Source of the DNA: Symbiodinium kawagutii
Taxonomy: Eukaryota; Sar; Dinophyceae; Suessiales; Symbiodiniaceae
Assembly: GCA_009767595.1 (NCBI GenBank)
Contig: VSDK01012623.1
Coordinates: 302,748 to 366,747, forward strand
Length of the DNA stretch: 64,000 bases
Direction of reading: 5' to 3'
Shown piece after piece: positions 42,502 through 53,712 of the stretch. The translations under genes were made by a program, and so were the position numbers. Each line of letters starts with the position of its first letter. Position 1 is the stretch's first letter. The notes under the pieces are model-generated. The model was not told the DNA's origin. It made no database searches and saw nothing but the letters and a program-made list of their open reading frames with translations.

Positions 42502-43080
42502 ATTGAAGAATCATACAAGAATAGAAGATATCTAGAAGAATATACAGTATTATTAGAAGAGAAGAAGAATACAGAACGGTCAGCTAAATGCCCCCATGTG
42601 CCCACCTAAACGCGAGAACTGAAAGGAGAGCAGAGCAGGCATGACCGCTTAGATGTACAGACTCAAAATGTCGTCGCAAGTGACCGGTTACTACTAATTG
42701 TTTGCCAGGAACCTTGGTGTTTCACTAATTGTTACATAATTATTGCTAATAAGTAGAAAACTATTATTGCAACATATTGTTACTACTTATTGGTTATCCA
42801 CTTCAATCCAATTCGTTCCAACAGCAAGCAGAACGTGCGGTAGATGTATCGGCAACTCCGTTATGCCCCCCCTGCCCTGGCAACGTATGAACATTCACAG
42901 GTCGGCAGATACATGTACATGACATGCAGACCCCACCGTGTACAGGCACGTGCGTATTAGACTGTATCAGCATGTTGACTCTGCAAAATTATAAAAATCC
43001 ACCAATGTGCTTGTACAACTATAGGCATCTACTTGTGATTCAGATTGTCTACTTGCGATTCTGTTGTGTCGTTCTCGCAG

Positions 43081-43205
43081 GTTGGATGGCGATACCCGGT
43101 AAGAAATTGTCCATCCCCTTGGGCGAAACTTCGTGGCACAATTGTGGGCGCCTCAACAAGAGTGGACCTGAGGACTGCTCGTTCAACCTGACTTGTGGCT
43201 ATTAA
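43081..43205 (+). CDS. Candidate terminal exon, Cys-containing
   Basis: After GTTCTCGCAG at 43071-43080 the frame reads GWMAIPGKKLSIPLGETSWH and then NCGRLNKSGPEDCSFNLTCG, stopping at 43203-43205. The three cysteines and NLT sequon would suit an extracellular protein. No upstream exon was identified. Confidence 0.4.
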
Positions 43206-43298
43206 TGTGGCGGCTGATAATGGCTATTTAACTGGCTGATAATGGTTCATTTATGTTAACAATAGGGAATAATACGCAACAATATCGATTAAAGAACA

Positions 43299-43397
43299 AC
43301 TGGTTGGTGGTTTGATTGACATTTGCCCCAATCGGATTAACAAATAGTTGGTTGACTTACTCACATTTTCATGGGTGGTGAACACCACCAACCAGTC
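43299..43397. repeat. Family B MITE, reference copy
   Basis: CTGGTTGGTGGT at the left is matched by ACCACCAACCAG at the right. The body contains TTTGATTGACATT and GGTTGACTTACTCACATTTTC as in the other copies. About 98 bp. Confidence 0.75.
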
Positions 43398-43563
43398 ATT
43401 CAATTTCACATATTTCGATGTTTTTTATCACTAGCGATGGGTCAAGGCTTCAATCAACTCATCCTTGGAATACAATGGTTTTGCTGATGGTAGGCTGAAG
43501 GGTGAACAGACCCACAGCCATTTCACAGTCATTTATAGTAGGAAACCTATATTTCATAGTTAT

Positions 43564-43671
43564 GCGTGTTTCTCAAAATAGAAGACCCCTAAATCATCCA
43601 ATATTAATCATGTATAGCAGTAAACTCAACATATGGGGGGTCCCCTATTTCAAGAAACGCCCATATTTCAT
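43564..43671. repeat. Family A MITE
   Basis: Ends GCGTGTTTCTCAAAAT and ATTTCAAGAAACGCCC, with GGGGGGTCCCC core. 108 bp. Confidence 0.65.
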
Positions 43672-44071
43672 AAGTACAAACACTAAAGATGTTCTCCTGT
43701 GCTATACTGTTAGCCTTTATATTGTTGCATCAGGTGCTGTTTTTTATTGATTTGTTTCCCCTACAGTTCATCATCATCACAAGTGATGGCAATAAACGCC
43801 ACAAGGTCGGTTGGTCACATCCAACCAAGTCACTCGCAGATCTCATGGAACGAAACTGACAGTGGCTTGCTGGAAGTGTCGTGGAAGTCACCCTGAAGCC
43901 AATGGTTCCCATGTAGGACCGTGTTCGGGGTTATTGGCCTCGGAGGGTAGTCGCATGTCTAGAAAATCATTGGCAAATCATTTTTCTTGAGCAGAAAGTA
44001 TGCTATAGGAATACTAGTTTCCTATAGCTTCCTCATCCTATACTAGTGAATGTTTCCTATAGCTTCCTCCA

Positions 44072-44276
44072 GTGGACTCCAGTTTATCATTGACAGTTGG
44101 GTTTTGTTGGCGACATGGTGCCACAGAGCCCTCCCAGGTCACTCTGCTGGTCTCTACACACGACCCGCGGACGGCCATGTGCAACACCCTGTGCCACGGT
44201 TGGAACGTCGACACCGTGGCTGACCCATGTTGGAATGTCAGAGTCATCACTGAGTCATCACTTGGCGGACAACAGG
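44072..44276 (+). CDS. Candidate exon, Cys-containing, unknown
   Basis: A frame open from 44072 reads EPSQVTLLVSTHDPRTAMCN and continues with LCHGWNVDTVADPCWNVRV to a possible GTGATG donor at 44276. GC content is raised over this stretch. A competing frame is also open. Function unknown. Confidence 0.3.
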
Positions 44277-44591
44277 TGATGTGAGGCCCTGGCAATGCAT
44301 GCGAATGCATGACCCAGTAGATCCACTAACAATTCGATACACTGCAGTCATGAGCTGCAGATTGGGGAGCGAGGTAAGTTGTAGTGCACGACGTTGCCGC
44401 CATGCTGAGGCTCCCATGCTTTACTGTCCAACTTCTTTCCCGTTGGCGGTCCTACAAACACCCAAGGCGGGCACGGGATCCACGACACCGACAGGGGCTG
44501 CTACTGATACGGCTCCCGCTGCTGTCAACACATTGGTTGAGCAAGGCGATGGCGGAAGTTTCCAGAATAAGAAGCCTGAAGGAAGAGAGGA

Positions 44592-44635
44592 TCAGGATGA
44601 GGATGAGGATGAGGATGAGGATGAGGATGAGGATG

Positions 44636-44681
<46 letters not shown>

Positions 44682-44699
44682 CGATGATGACGACGATGA
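44592..44699. repeat. GATGAG/GAT microsatellite
   Basis: Seven GATGAG hexamers followed by about 18 GAT/GAC triplets. In one plus-strand frame it would encode Asp/Glu runs within an open frame of 157 codons (44281-44754), and on the minus strand Ser or Ile/Leu runs. Confidence 0.9.
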
Positions 44700-45036
44700 C
44701 GTTGCTTCGCTCTTTTTGGAACATCCAAAAGCATCCATCGCGTCCAATTTTTGATGATTTTGACTTGCAAACGTGCTTCTCACCACAGCACACTCCATTT
44801 TTTCACCATTTTGACATCAAAGAACGTCGCGAACCCACCTGTTTTTTATCGAGGTAGGCTTGCAAACATGTGCTTCCCCACAGCACCGTGCACTTTTTGC
44901 AGAACCCGCCCGCTTGACAAGCCTCCTGTACCTTTTCGCGCATCCCAGAGCACAGGACATTGCAAAACACAGCGTTTCGAGCTATTCCGAGCAGCCACGC
45001 AGACACATTTTTTGTTTGCTTGATCTTCTTTGTGAT

Positions 45037-45096
45037 CTGAGGGACTGACTGCTTCAACTCTCCGCAAGTCGGAGGTTTGACTTCCAAACTTCCGTC
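45037..45096. repeat. Segment shared with 15225-15290
   Basis: CTGAGGGACTG, then AAGTCGGAGGTTTGACTTCC and AAACTTCC align with CTCAGGGACTGCC... AAGTCGGACTTTTGACTTCC at 15225-15290. A dispersed repeat of unknown type. Confidence 0.6.
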
Positions 45097-45534
45097 GACT
45101 ACTGCTACTGCTACTTCTGCTTCGACAGGTACTGCTGCTTTCTCTACAAACTCTCAGCCACAGCATGAGAGTCAGACAGACTCATTTAGACTCATTCAGA
45201 CTTGCAGACCTGCGCAATTTTCAGCCGTTTGTTGATCATCAGAGGGCCAGGACGCGGACAAGGGGGGCTCTTTGTGAGCCTCACACAAGTGAGATGATGG
45301 TGCTTACATTCAGGAAAGTAAATTCTGGAGTAAGTGGACGCGCCTACATCATGGTTTGCCAACCTGTGTCATAGGGGAAGATTACCAAATCATAATTAGC
45401 GTTTGCATCATCCGTGTGCCTTAGTGAAGACCTAACTTTTTGGGGCGCCTTAGACAGCTGGCGACGTAACGCATTGCTTGGGATGGCGCAGCCAACAAAG
45501 GTGCTGGGTTTTCTCATTGGTTGAGTGCTGACAG

Positions 45535-45705
45535 ACGCTTCACGTTGTCGAGGCGGGCTCCTCTTTCTTCACACATTGGCTGCTTCAGTCGGAGCCAACG
45601 CCCTACAGCCAATTGGCCCTGCTGGCCCGTAGCTGCGAGGTCTTGGGCAACTCCACCAGCTGTTTGGCCAAGGGCTTGCATCAGTCAGTGCCTTGTCCAA
45701 GCTAG
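45535..45705 (+). CDS. Candidate terminal exon, unknown
   Basis: After GTGCTGACAG the frame reads TLHVVEAGSSFFTHWLLQSE, then TPYSQLALLARSCEVLGNST, to TAG at 45703-45705 (56 codons). Clear coding-like codon use compared with its surroundings. Family not recognised. Confidence 0.4.
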   Translation, partial: TLHVVEAGSSFFTHWLLQSEPTPYSQLALLARSCEVLGNSTSCLAKGLHQSVPCPS

Positions 45706-47448
45706 GCACTTGATGCAGCGCGCACAGACCTGGAAACATTTTGTTTGGTGAATGGCTCCTCCTTATTTTCCACCAAAAAACCCTGTTTAAATTTGTTTCC
45801 TGACATTTTCGCCAGTCTTCCTAAACCGCTTACTCATTCTACTCCTCCTTACTCTCCTCCGTGTCATTATTTCTAAATGTTGCCTGATTTTTTAGAAAGA
45901 AAAGAACTTGTTTTTTCCTTACTTTCCTTGTTTGTTCCTCATTTTCTCCTCGGATGTTTCCTCGTTTTTCTCCTTATTTTCCTCACCAAAATTCTTCCTA
46001 AACCTTACCTCAGATCTTTCGAAAATCCTCGTTTTTCCTAACATGTTCAGCATTTGTCCTGAGATTTTTCCATGTTTTCCCATGTTTTCCTGACATTTTT
46101 CTGAAGTCAAAAGGAGCTAAAACGACGACCTTCTCCCAGGTGCTGAACTTCAGTTCTCAGCTGGTCTTGGGCCTGGGCCTGGCCTCCCTGGGCTGTCGCG
46201 GCCTGGCAGCGAAGCGCCTGGCGCAGAACGGCTTACGATGGCACCACAGCGCCCACACAGGCGCGCGACGACTTGAATCGAAGAATCGAAGAATTGGAAT
46301 CTGCTATTTATGATCTGTTTATTGTCATTATTATTTATTATTATTTGTTTTATCATTATGATTATTTCCATTGTATATGTGTATATATTTATTATACATG
46401 ATTTATTATCTGGGAATTTATTGGAATTTGATCTATTGATCAGTGATCGTAAAACATTATTGGAATATATCTTTATTGGAATCATCTGAGAATAATTGAT
46501 AATAATAATCTATTATATATGATCTATTCATTATCTATGATCAGTAGTATTGCTATTATCTTTGAATCTTTGTTTTTATTATTCTTAGTATTGTTATAAT
46601 CAAAAAATATGATTTCATGATATTATCTATATTATTGTTCAGTACTATCTATTATCTATTCAATAGCAATCTAACAATAGCAATCGAACATTGTTTATGA
46701 TCTATTGAATCTATGACTGGTATTATTCTCAGTATTATCCATTATTTCATCTATTGTTATTAGATATTGTCTATGATTATTAGTATTGTATCAAGAATCC
46801 TTATTAGAATCTTCAATTGACTTTAATGTGCAATTATAAATGTGTTCTATTTATATTTATGTGTGTTATTAAGAATCACTATTATCATATGCAATCTTTA
46901 TTAGAATTACTTGCTATTAAGAGTTATTTTATTATCAGATTTTTGTTGGAAATATTGTGTGAGAAATCTCATCCCATAATCATGATGACAATGTTTATAT
47001 TCATGGTATATAAGATGTTCCGGGGGGCTTACAGCCTCTAACTTGGGTTCTTTGTGCTTTGGGATTACTCTATTCCGATTCGTTTTTTTCTATGTTTTGA
47101 CATGTTTCTGTGTGTGTTTTTGGAAATTTGGAATTAAACAATTGTTCACCTAGTTGGGTGAAAAGAAGAATGTTCGCATTATCATCAATTGTGCAATATC
47201 TCTGGGAGGCTTGCAGACATGGTTACAAGGTATCATGAATTATCATGAAGTGACCTGGCCGCGGAAGCTCCCAAGAGCCGTCAACAAAGTTTGGGGGGTA
47301 ATCGAGGACTATGATCGTGGATAAAGCTCCCCAACACAAGAGTAACCTGCATAGACCTGAATTCCCCAACAACCTCAGTTTTTTGAAGGACAAATGCAAG
47401 AAATTTGAGTTCCAGATGCGCAACAGGCTGGCTGGTGAATCCGGCGTT
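45706..47448. other. Spacer: T-rich block, then AT-rich repeats
   Basis: 45770-46110 is built of TTTCCTC/TTTTCC words. 46290-46960 is strongly AT-rich with recurring ATTATCTATGATC and ATTGAATC words. No exon seen. Confidence 0.45.
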
Positions 47449-47543
47449 CACGTGTACGCAATGCTGCACTCACGGCTACGGACGCCTGATGCTGGTGCTG
47501 GCACGCAATCCGCACATGCGAGTGGCATCCTACTACAAGCGCT
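47449..47543 (+). CDS. Possible sulfotransferase exon (3'-phosphate motif)
   Basis: One frame reads THGYGRLMLVLARNPHMRVA followed by SYYKRCQ. The pattern R-N-P-x-x-R-x-x-S-Y-Y matches the 3'-phosphate-binding motif of carbohydrate sulfotransferases (R-[DN]-P-x-x-R-x-x-S). The frame then stops, with GC at 47541 as a possible donor. The other frames over these bases are also open, so this rests on the motif alone. Confidence 0.4.
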
Positions 47544-47764
47544 GCCAGGCATGAGTTTCAGGGCGGGAAATGGCAGGTTTTTGCCACGGGCATTGCACCT
47601 ATGCACCCAAGGAAATGGATGGAAATGGATGATGTGTGTTTTCAACCAACTCAAGTGTCGCCCTGGTCATGTCATTACCAAACTTTCGACCGACCTGATG
47701 GGTTCTGCATTCCCAAGGCTGTCTCACAGTGACCATCTCTGATCTAGGGGCAGTCTGGGGTCCG

Positions 47765-48091
47765 CCAATCCTGAGAACTGACAAGGCACAAAGGCGCAGT
47801 GAAATAAACGGCTTGGTTGATTTTGCTTTGGATGCGTATCCCGCGTCATATCAGTGGCGATGCGATGGGATGTGCATGGCTTTTCATGGCTGGCGCCAAG
47901 CTCAATTTTGCCGCTTGCACAGCTCAGCTCAGCAACCAGGTTGGATGATACACAAATTCAACGGAAGCTGGCTTTATTTTGGAGCCTTCGTCAACAAGCT
48001 TGCCGAGATCACGAATAATACGAGCCTCTTTCGTGCCTGGATTCAAGGGGACCTCACTTCCACTTTGTGTAGATTTTTTAAGAAGTTGTAG
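47765..48091 (+). CDS. Candidate exon, possibly same sulfotransferase gene
   Basis: A frame stopping at 48089-48091 reads SEINGLVDFALDAYPASYQW, then CDGMCMAFHGWRQAQFC. The spacing FVDFALD...W...H...Q..FC is reminiscent of the middle of carbohydrate sulfotransferases. The 3' part (about 47950 on) may be intron. Confidence 0.35.
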   Translation, partial: PILRTDKAQRRSEINGLVDFALDAYPASYQWRCDGMCMAFHGWRQAQFCRLHSSAQQPGWMIHKFNGSWLYFGAFVNKLAEITNNTSLFRAWIQGDLTSTLCRFFKKL

Positions 48092-48189
48092 CTGAAGTTA
48101 CGAAAGCCAGCCGTCAGGCAAGGCTGAGTTCTTTTTGCGAGCAAAGCGAGTTAAGGGGGTCCGGGGGGGGGGCGCGCCCAGGGCACACA

Positions 48190-48710
48190 TTTGCGGCCAA
48201 TAGGGTGGGGGAAATGGTTTTTGGGTGGGCACGGTTTTGCAGTGCGCACCGGACGGGGTTGTGAGGCGAACAGGAAGGGTTGGATGAGGTACAACGCAGG
48301 GCTTTTGTATGTCTTGGGAGGAAAAGAACCGGAAAAAGCCAAGGTTTTTCAGTGCTCCAGTAGAAAAGCGGGGTCAAAAATGTGGGAAAAACCGTGGAAA
48401 TATACGCGGTTTGAGGTGGCAGAAGGTTGGTTCCAGGTTGAACGCAGCTTGGCGTGGCATAGGTGGATGTTGGACCCCGAGTGTATCATAGGTCGATCTC
48501 GAGAGGCACATGTGGTGCCAATAGGGTGGGGGAAATGGTCAAAAATGTCGGAAAAACCGTGGAAATATACGTGGTTTGAGGTGGACGAAGGTTGGTTCCA
48601 GGTTGAACGCAGCTTGGCGTGGCATAGGTGGATGTTGGACCCTGAGTGGATCATAGGTCGATCTCGAGGGCACATGTGGTGCCAATAGGGTGGGGGAAAT
48701 GGTTTTCGGG
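48190..48710. repeat. 165-bp tandem repeat, about two units plus flanks
   Basis: The unit starting CAAAAATGTGGG at 48375 recurs at 48540 (period 165). The leader CCAATAGGGTGGGGGAAATGG occurs at 48197, 48518 and 48682. Both strands stay open across it because 165 is a multiple of three. Copies differ by both silent and changing substitutions, so coding is doubtful. Confidence 0.85.
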
Positions 48711-49158
48711 CGGTCTGGTTTTGCGGTGCGTACCGGACGGGCTTGTGAAGCGAACTGGCACCTTGCTGCGCCCGCTCGAGACAAAAAAAAACGGCAGCAG
48801 TTCTTCTACTAATTCTGGCTTTCGTTCCCCCCTTCTCAGGTTTCCCTTTGCTTTAGCGCTGTTTTTGGGGTCAGACGTGAAGTTTCACTGGTTACCCCCC
48901 TGGCTCAACTAGTTCGCTCCGTTTTAACAGAAAGATACAATAAGTTTTGTCTACAAGGATCATCGAGCGGGCCATTTTACGATGCAGGGTGCCTGTTCAA
49001 ACAGAAAGTCTTTGTGGGAGTGAAATGGATGCATACCTCCATACAGTGGAAGATCATATGTAAGGTTACATATAGAAAACTAGAAATGCCTGAGTGAGTG
49101 TTTACTTTTTTTGTGATTGTTGGGACACATGTATCTTTAAAGTATGTTCTTTTTTTGA

Positions 49159-49195
49159 TATAAATATATATATATATACGTGTGTGTGTGTGTGC
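49159..49195. repeat. AT/GT microsatellite
   Basis: TA dinucleotides followed by GT dinucleotides. Confidence 0.85.
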
Positions 49196-49567
49196 GTTTG
49201 TCTATATATACACACTTTACATCATACTATACATCACAAAGTATGTTCACATAAGTATATGTTTACCAAGTATAAGTGGAGATGTGAATGGGGCTATGCA
49301 TACAGGTATGAAGGCATTTCCCAGCTTAGGTGTGTATCTTTGCCGTTCTTGCTCGCTATCTTTTCGTTTATGCTCTCCGGTTCCTCACTCTCTTGGTACT
49401 CCATGACTCATACCCCTGACTCAGTTCTGACTGGACGCCTTCCGTTCTCAAGGCGACTGCATCGGTGATGACAGGTTGAGCTCGGACGATGTGTTGCACC
49501 TGCGGTCCGTTAAGGAGACTGGGAAGACATGGGAAGACACGGACCGTCAGATTGACCATCTTGTTTC

Positions 49568-49849
49568 GTGTTGCCGAGCGTCACCAGGAGATGTTGGATG
49601 ATGCACGCATCAAACCAGGCAGAAGCCGAAGGCGGGAAGGCTACTGTCCAAGCTGCTTCTCCGGAACCTGATGCCCAACGGAACCTGGAAACTGTTTCGG
49701 CTCTGCTTGGGAGTGCCATGTGCTCTGTGCTCCTTGTGGCGTTCGTGAGGCCATTTTCGGTGCTTCATGTGGAAACGTTGCAGCGGGACTGGGAAGCAGC
49801 AGAACATCGACTTTGCGCCGAGTCGCTGGGACTCGCTCCACCGAAGTGA
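49568..49849 (+). CDS. Small ORF with one hydrophobic segment, unknown
   Basis: 93 codons from ATG 49568 to TGA. It contains ASNQAEAEGGKATVQAASPE, a hydrophobic LLGSAMCSVLLVAFV and an amphipathic tail. Codon use looks coding. It may be an exon fragment; no family recognised. It lies between the putative sulfotransferase exons. Confidence 0.3.
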   Translation: MLPSVTRRCWMMHASNQAEAEGGKATVQAASPEPDAQRNLETVSALLGSAMCSVLLVAFVRPFSVLHVETLQRDWEAAEHRLCAESLGLAPPK

Positions 49850-50269
49850 ATTCCCGTTCCCATTGGGGGGTTCATCAGGGGTGTTCCGCCCCGATTTCAT
49901 GGATGCATCAATGAAAAAAAATCTATACAATAAAAGCAACATCTGTTTAAATCCATCACTAGATGTCTTCAGAATCGCTGCTGAAGTTTGGAAGCTGATT
50001 CGTTCCACTCCAAGATGTTCATGCAACACTTCTCAGTCACAGGGTTCCATAGCAATCCCGAAACAACCAAATTACATTGGCCTGAAATGTCAATGCGACT
50101 CTCCCGCCCAAGCATGCCAAAGCTACCTAGCTTTTGACCACCAAATGTTGACCTACCATGATCCCTTTTTCCTATCTTTTTCTTGGATTTTTCCACGTTT
50201 TCTGCCCAGCTGCGTGTCGGTTGTTAGTCGTCAGTCGGCACTGCAGGTACCAATATTGTCGCAAGTTCC

Positions 50270-50445
50270 CGGCATTTTCTGCACCCCAGAACCATCATCA
50301 TGTGAACACGCTGAAGATGACAAAAGATCCAGAGACATGGACTGCTCTGTGGCTGGGAACGAGAAATGCAATGCTGCGGCGTTACGCTTGGGATTTCACT
50401 CACTTGGGCTATTCCACCGACCCTGCGCGCCTGATGCCCCACTGA
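50270..50445 (+). CDS. Candidate terminal exon, sulfotransferase-like end
   Basis: The frame reads HHHVNTLKMTKDPETWTALW, then GTRNAMLRRYAWDFTHLGYS to TGA 50443-50445. The Y-x-x-DF-x-x-x-GY ending resembles the C-terminus of carbohydrate sulfotransferases. Together with 47449-47543 it suggests one gene spanning about 3 kb, but no internal exon chain was proven. Confidence 0.4.
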
Positions 50446-53067
50446 CCGCCCCATGGCTACAGCTGGGTGGGTGCCAGTTCTTAGAAAACAAGAGCCTGTT
50501 AGTAACCGTTCGTGATGGGGTGCCAATTGAATGCTTGCCCCATGTTATCTAGCAATTTTGGGCTAATGATGACCAAATATCCTGGGTGTCATAGTATAGA
50601 TTAGATAATCATTGGGTGCTAGCAATTAATAGGAAACAAGACAAAATGAAAAGTTGGGTCACAAGCCAATTCTTGGCGAATTGCAGCTAAGAATGAGTAA
50701 GAGTAGCAACAATAGTTGGCCGATTAGTTATGGCCCCCTACTGCTGAATCATAGGCGAGTAAAGGCTCAGAATGGCATGACATCACAGCTGATCGGGATG
50801 AATAATAGGGACTAGTCGTTGGTTTGATGGTGCGCTGGCTGCCAATTTCATGGTTGCTGGCATTAGGCAATGCTCAACCAAGAAATGTTGGTTGACAAGG
50901 TCGATGCGGTTTTAATCTAATTGTTTGATTGCTCGGCATAAACATTGGCATCTCTACCACATGTATGCTAGGGTTTGAAAGCAACGGTACTCGTGGCACA
51001 CTTCCCATGAATTAAAGACAGCAGTTTGTTAGAAATGGCATGGCAAAAGCACTGGGTTTAAGACATGCCGATTTGGAACACAAATCTCTTGGCCGTAACA
51101 AGTATCAATCCTTCTGGTTCCCCCTGAGCTTCCCAAGCTCAAAGCTGCAGGGCGTGGACGAGTTGGCGAATGGAATGCTTGAATTTAACATAATTCAACC
51201 CATGTGCATGGCCAAATTCGAGCTACTAATTGCGCCATCAAAGTTGGACAAATGAAGATCCCAGCATAGATGTCAGCTCCGAAAGAGTTGTAAGATCCAG
51301 GAGTGCGTACCCCTATGTGTTCCAATGTTAAGAGGCCCCGACAACCATATTCAAGTGATGTAGGCTTATTTTAGGGCGATGACATGGTATAGTCCAGCCT
51401 CCCTGTGCCTGTACCTGCCCAAATTGCTATGAGTTGTTCACTTGCTTTATTTTGATCAGAGTAGCTTCACTATCCATTGCAGGTTCTATCACAGATTTGG
51501 CAAGCGAATGCACATGCAGACATACATCCGCGCACGGAGCTATGAAAAGATGGATAAATGGCATGTCATGTATAGAATATTTGTATAAGACACTGTGTTA
51601 TTCATTTATATATATATATATATATATACATATATATTTATTTATTTATGGATATAGATTTAGATATTTTTGTAATCATTGCACACGAAAATTGCACCGG
51701 AAATGAAGAGAGAGAGAGAGAGAGATGCAAGATGTATTCACAGCTTATGTTTTGATTCACGGGTAGGTACGAATGTTTGTCAAACAATGTCTTCACAAAA
51801 GTAGAGGTCTAGAAAATTCTAGGTCATGAATTCTCGCAATTTTTAGGTTACCCCTTTGAAATGGGCATAGTGCGAACAGATGTATGCATTGATGTGTGTG
51901 TGAGTCCTTTTACCACCGAAAAAATTGAACAAAAGGGTTATGTTTGTCCAATGTCACTCAAATATGCTCAGATGAGAGAAGGACTCCTAGCCAGTCAAAT
52001 CGCAGTTGGGCCTATCCTGCCTCCATTTTTCTTACTTTGTCAACATGCTGAGCTGGATTGTGCAAAGAGGGACTTGGGCCAAGGAAAGCAAACAAACGCG
52101 ATTGACAGCCTGGAAAAACTGAGCTGGTTCTGAGAATGGTCAACCATGGTATGGCCCTCGTACCCATGTGACACCCCTGTTGCCCCTGCTGCTTTAGGTT
52201 CTTCGGATTGCACGTCTCTATCACTCAGCTGCCTCCTGCGCCGGTGATTGGCATCCGAAGCCAAAGAAAAAATTGATAAAGAAAGCTTCATTGTGAAACA
52301 GGCGGCATGCTTGACCAGAAACATGTTGGAGATACAGCTTAAGTAAATGAGTATCACAAGAATTGTTGCATCTTTGCGTGCATTTCTCAAACGAACATTT
52401 CCATTGGACATGCATACATGCAGACTGCAAAGAGATTCACGTCTACCTCTCTGTGTGACTTGCTTCAGCCACTGGTTTTCCAGCCTCATGACCAATATTG
52501 AGGATCCAGCCATTTCAGAAAGGTATGTCGGCAAACAGGCCTGCCGTCAATCTAACCCGTGTTGTTTGTACGTCTTGGTGGTCCGTTGGCAGACATGCAC
52601 AGCCCGATGTGCTGAAGGGACATACTGCTCTGATCATGACTTGTGCATGTCAAGGGCATCGTGCACCTCCCCAGCTGCTGCCATAGTAAAGGTCTCGGAG
52701 CCGATCAGGTGCAGCAAGGTTTCTCAAAAGAGGTGAAGCCGCTTCAGCTATGAAATCCCTCGACCCTCCTAGAACAGGCATTGGTTTCTTCGCGTAGGAT
52801 CTCTTACACCGGGCCGCGTTACTTTCAACCGCCAGCCTAGTCGCACAATAACCACGCAACTTGCGAAATTCTATGCGGACAACTTGTTGACTAGATGGAT
52901 TCCTGCTAATTAGCAAGAAGATGGGAGGAAAAGGAATTTGGGTAGGAACTTGTTGACATGGAATTTTCTGAAGTTGCTAATTAGCAGGAGGAAAAGGAAT
53001 TCCCAAGCCTTATGGGTAACATCTTGTTGTCGGCACCGAGTCTGTGAACAGCAGCCATGCGGAGCCA
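50446..53067. other. Spacer with microsatellites, no firm gene
   Basis: AT microsatellite at about 51605-51650, GA repeat at 51705-51725. Open stretches at 51040-51255 and 51861-52133 have no motif. The word CTAATTAGCAAGAAGATGGGAGG near 52904 recurs, shortened, at 52977. Confidence 0.4.
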
Positions 53068-53712
53068 TGCGCCACGCAGCGCCGGGCCTGGGCCTTCTCA
53101 TTGCTGGCGCTGCCAGCCAGGGGAGTCCAGCGTGCTGGTGCCTTGGAAGCTGCCAATTTCCATGGACAATGACACGCATGGCCGACCAAGCGGCGCGGTT
53201 TTCCAGCATGTTCAAACATGGCTATGGGCCAATATCAACCAACCAATAATGGGGAATAATAACCAACAACAATAGGGAAAACAATGGTTAATGATAGGGG
53301 AACCAGGGGTACGGGGTTTTGACCCACTGCCACATGTTCAAAGCATATCGGCCAACCAGGGGCCCTTTGAAGAAGGAAGAGAAGGGGGGAACTGGAGTTG
53401 AACTGTTTTACCAACATTGGGGACTCAAAACAACTCCTGAACAGAATGTCACAACTCGTATTGCAATGACTTAAAGCTAGATCATTTAGATTTGTGGACT
53501 CGTGCCTCATTTTTGCCCATGCCAGTTCCAGATGCGGTGTTGGCATCGCTGGTCGTTGAGGCAAGGAGGCTTTTCCTACAGCAACTGCTGTGATAAAAAG
53601 TATGGACCAAGCGGCAACATTCAGTGCTGGGACGCGATGCATACGTTCAACACCTGCTGCTCGGAAAAGCCATGGGGCTGGCGGGGGCCAGCCGCCACCC
53701 CTCAGCTGGAAG
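53068..53712 (+). CDS. Cys-rich, possibly secreted protein, 2-3 exons
   Basis: ATG 53068 opens with a hydrophobic leader (MRHAAPGLGLLIAGAASQGS) that could be a signal peptide, and reads to FSSMFK at 53216. There a family D element (53217-53332) intervenes; after the duplicated CATGTTCAAA the frame continues in phase as MFKAYRPTRG to about 53443. A further piece from 53532, after a CCAG acceptor, encodes FSYSNCCDKKYGPSGNIQCW and DAMHTFNTCC. This CC...CW...CC arrangement recurs in many dinoflagellate extracellular or Golgi proteins. A GTTAAC donor at 53713 suggests the gene continues. Enzymatic role unknown. Confidence 0.45.
53217..53332. repeat. Family D element with 10-bp target duplication in an exon
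   Basis: CATGTTCAAA at 53207-53216 recurs at 53333-53342, enclosing 116 bp that match 33931-34045. Coding resumes in the same phase after the second copy, while the element itself has in-frame stops, so it must be removed by splicing if the gene is active. Confidence 0.7.

Noticed and set aside
44281-44754. 157-codon ORF with a long Asp run as a gene
   Set aside because: More than a fifth of it is a microsatellite, and the rest has no motif or splice support; listed only as a repeat.
49450-49560. EF-hand-like reading (DCIGDDRLSSDDVLHL)
   Set aside because: The loop matches only loosely, no flanking helices or second hand were found, and the frame is short.
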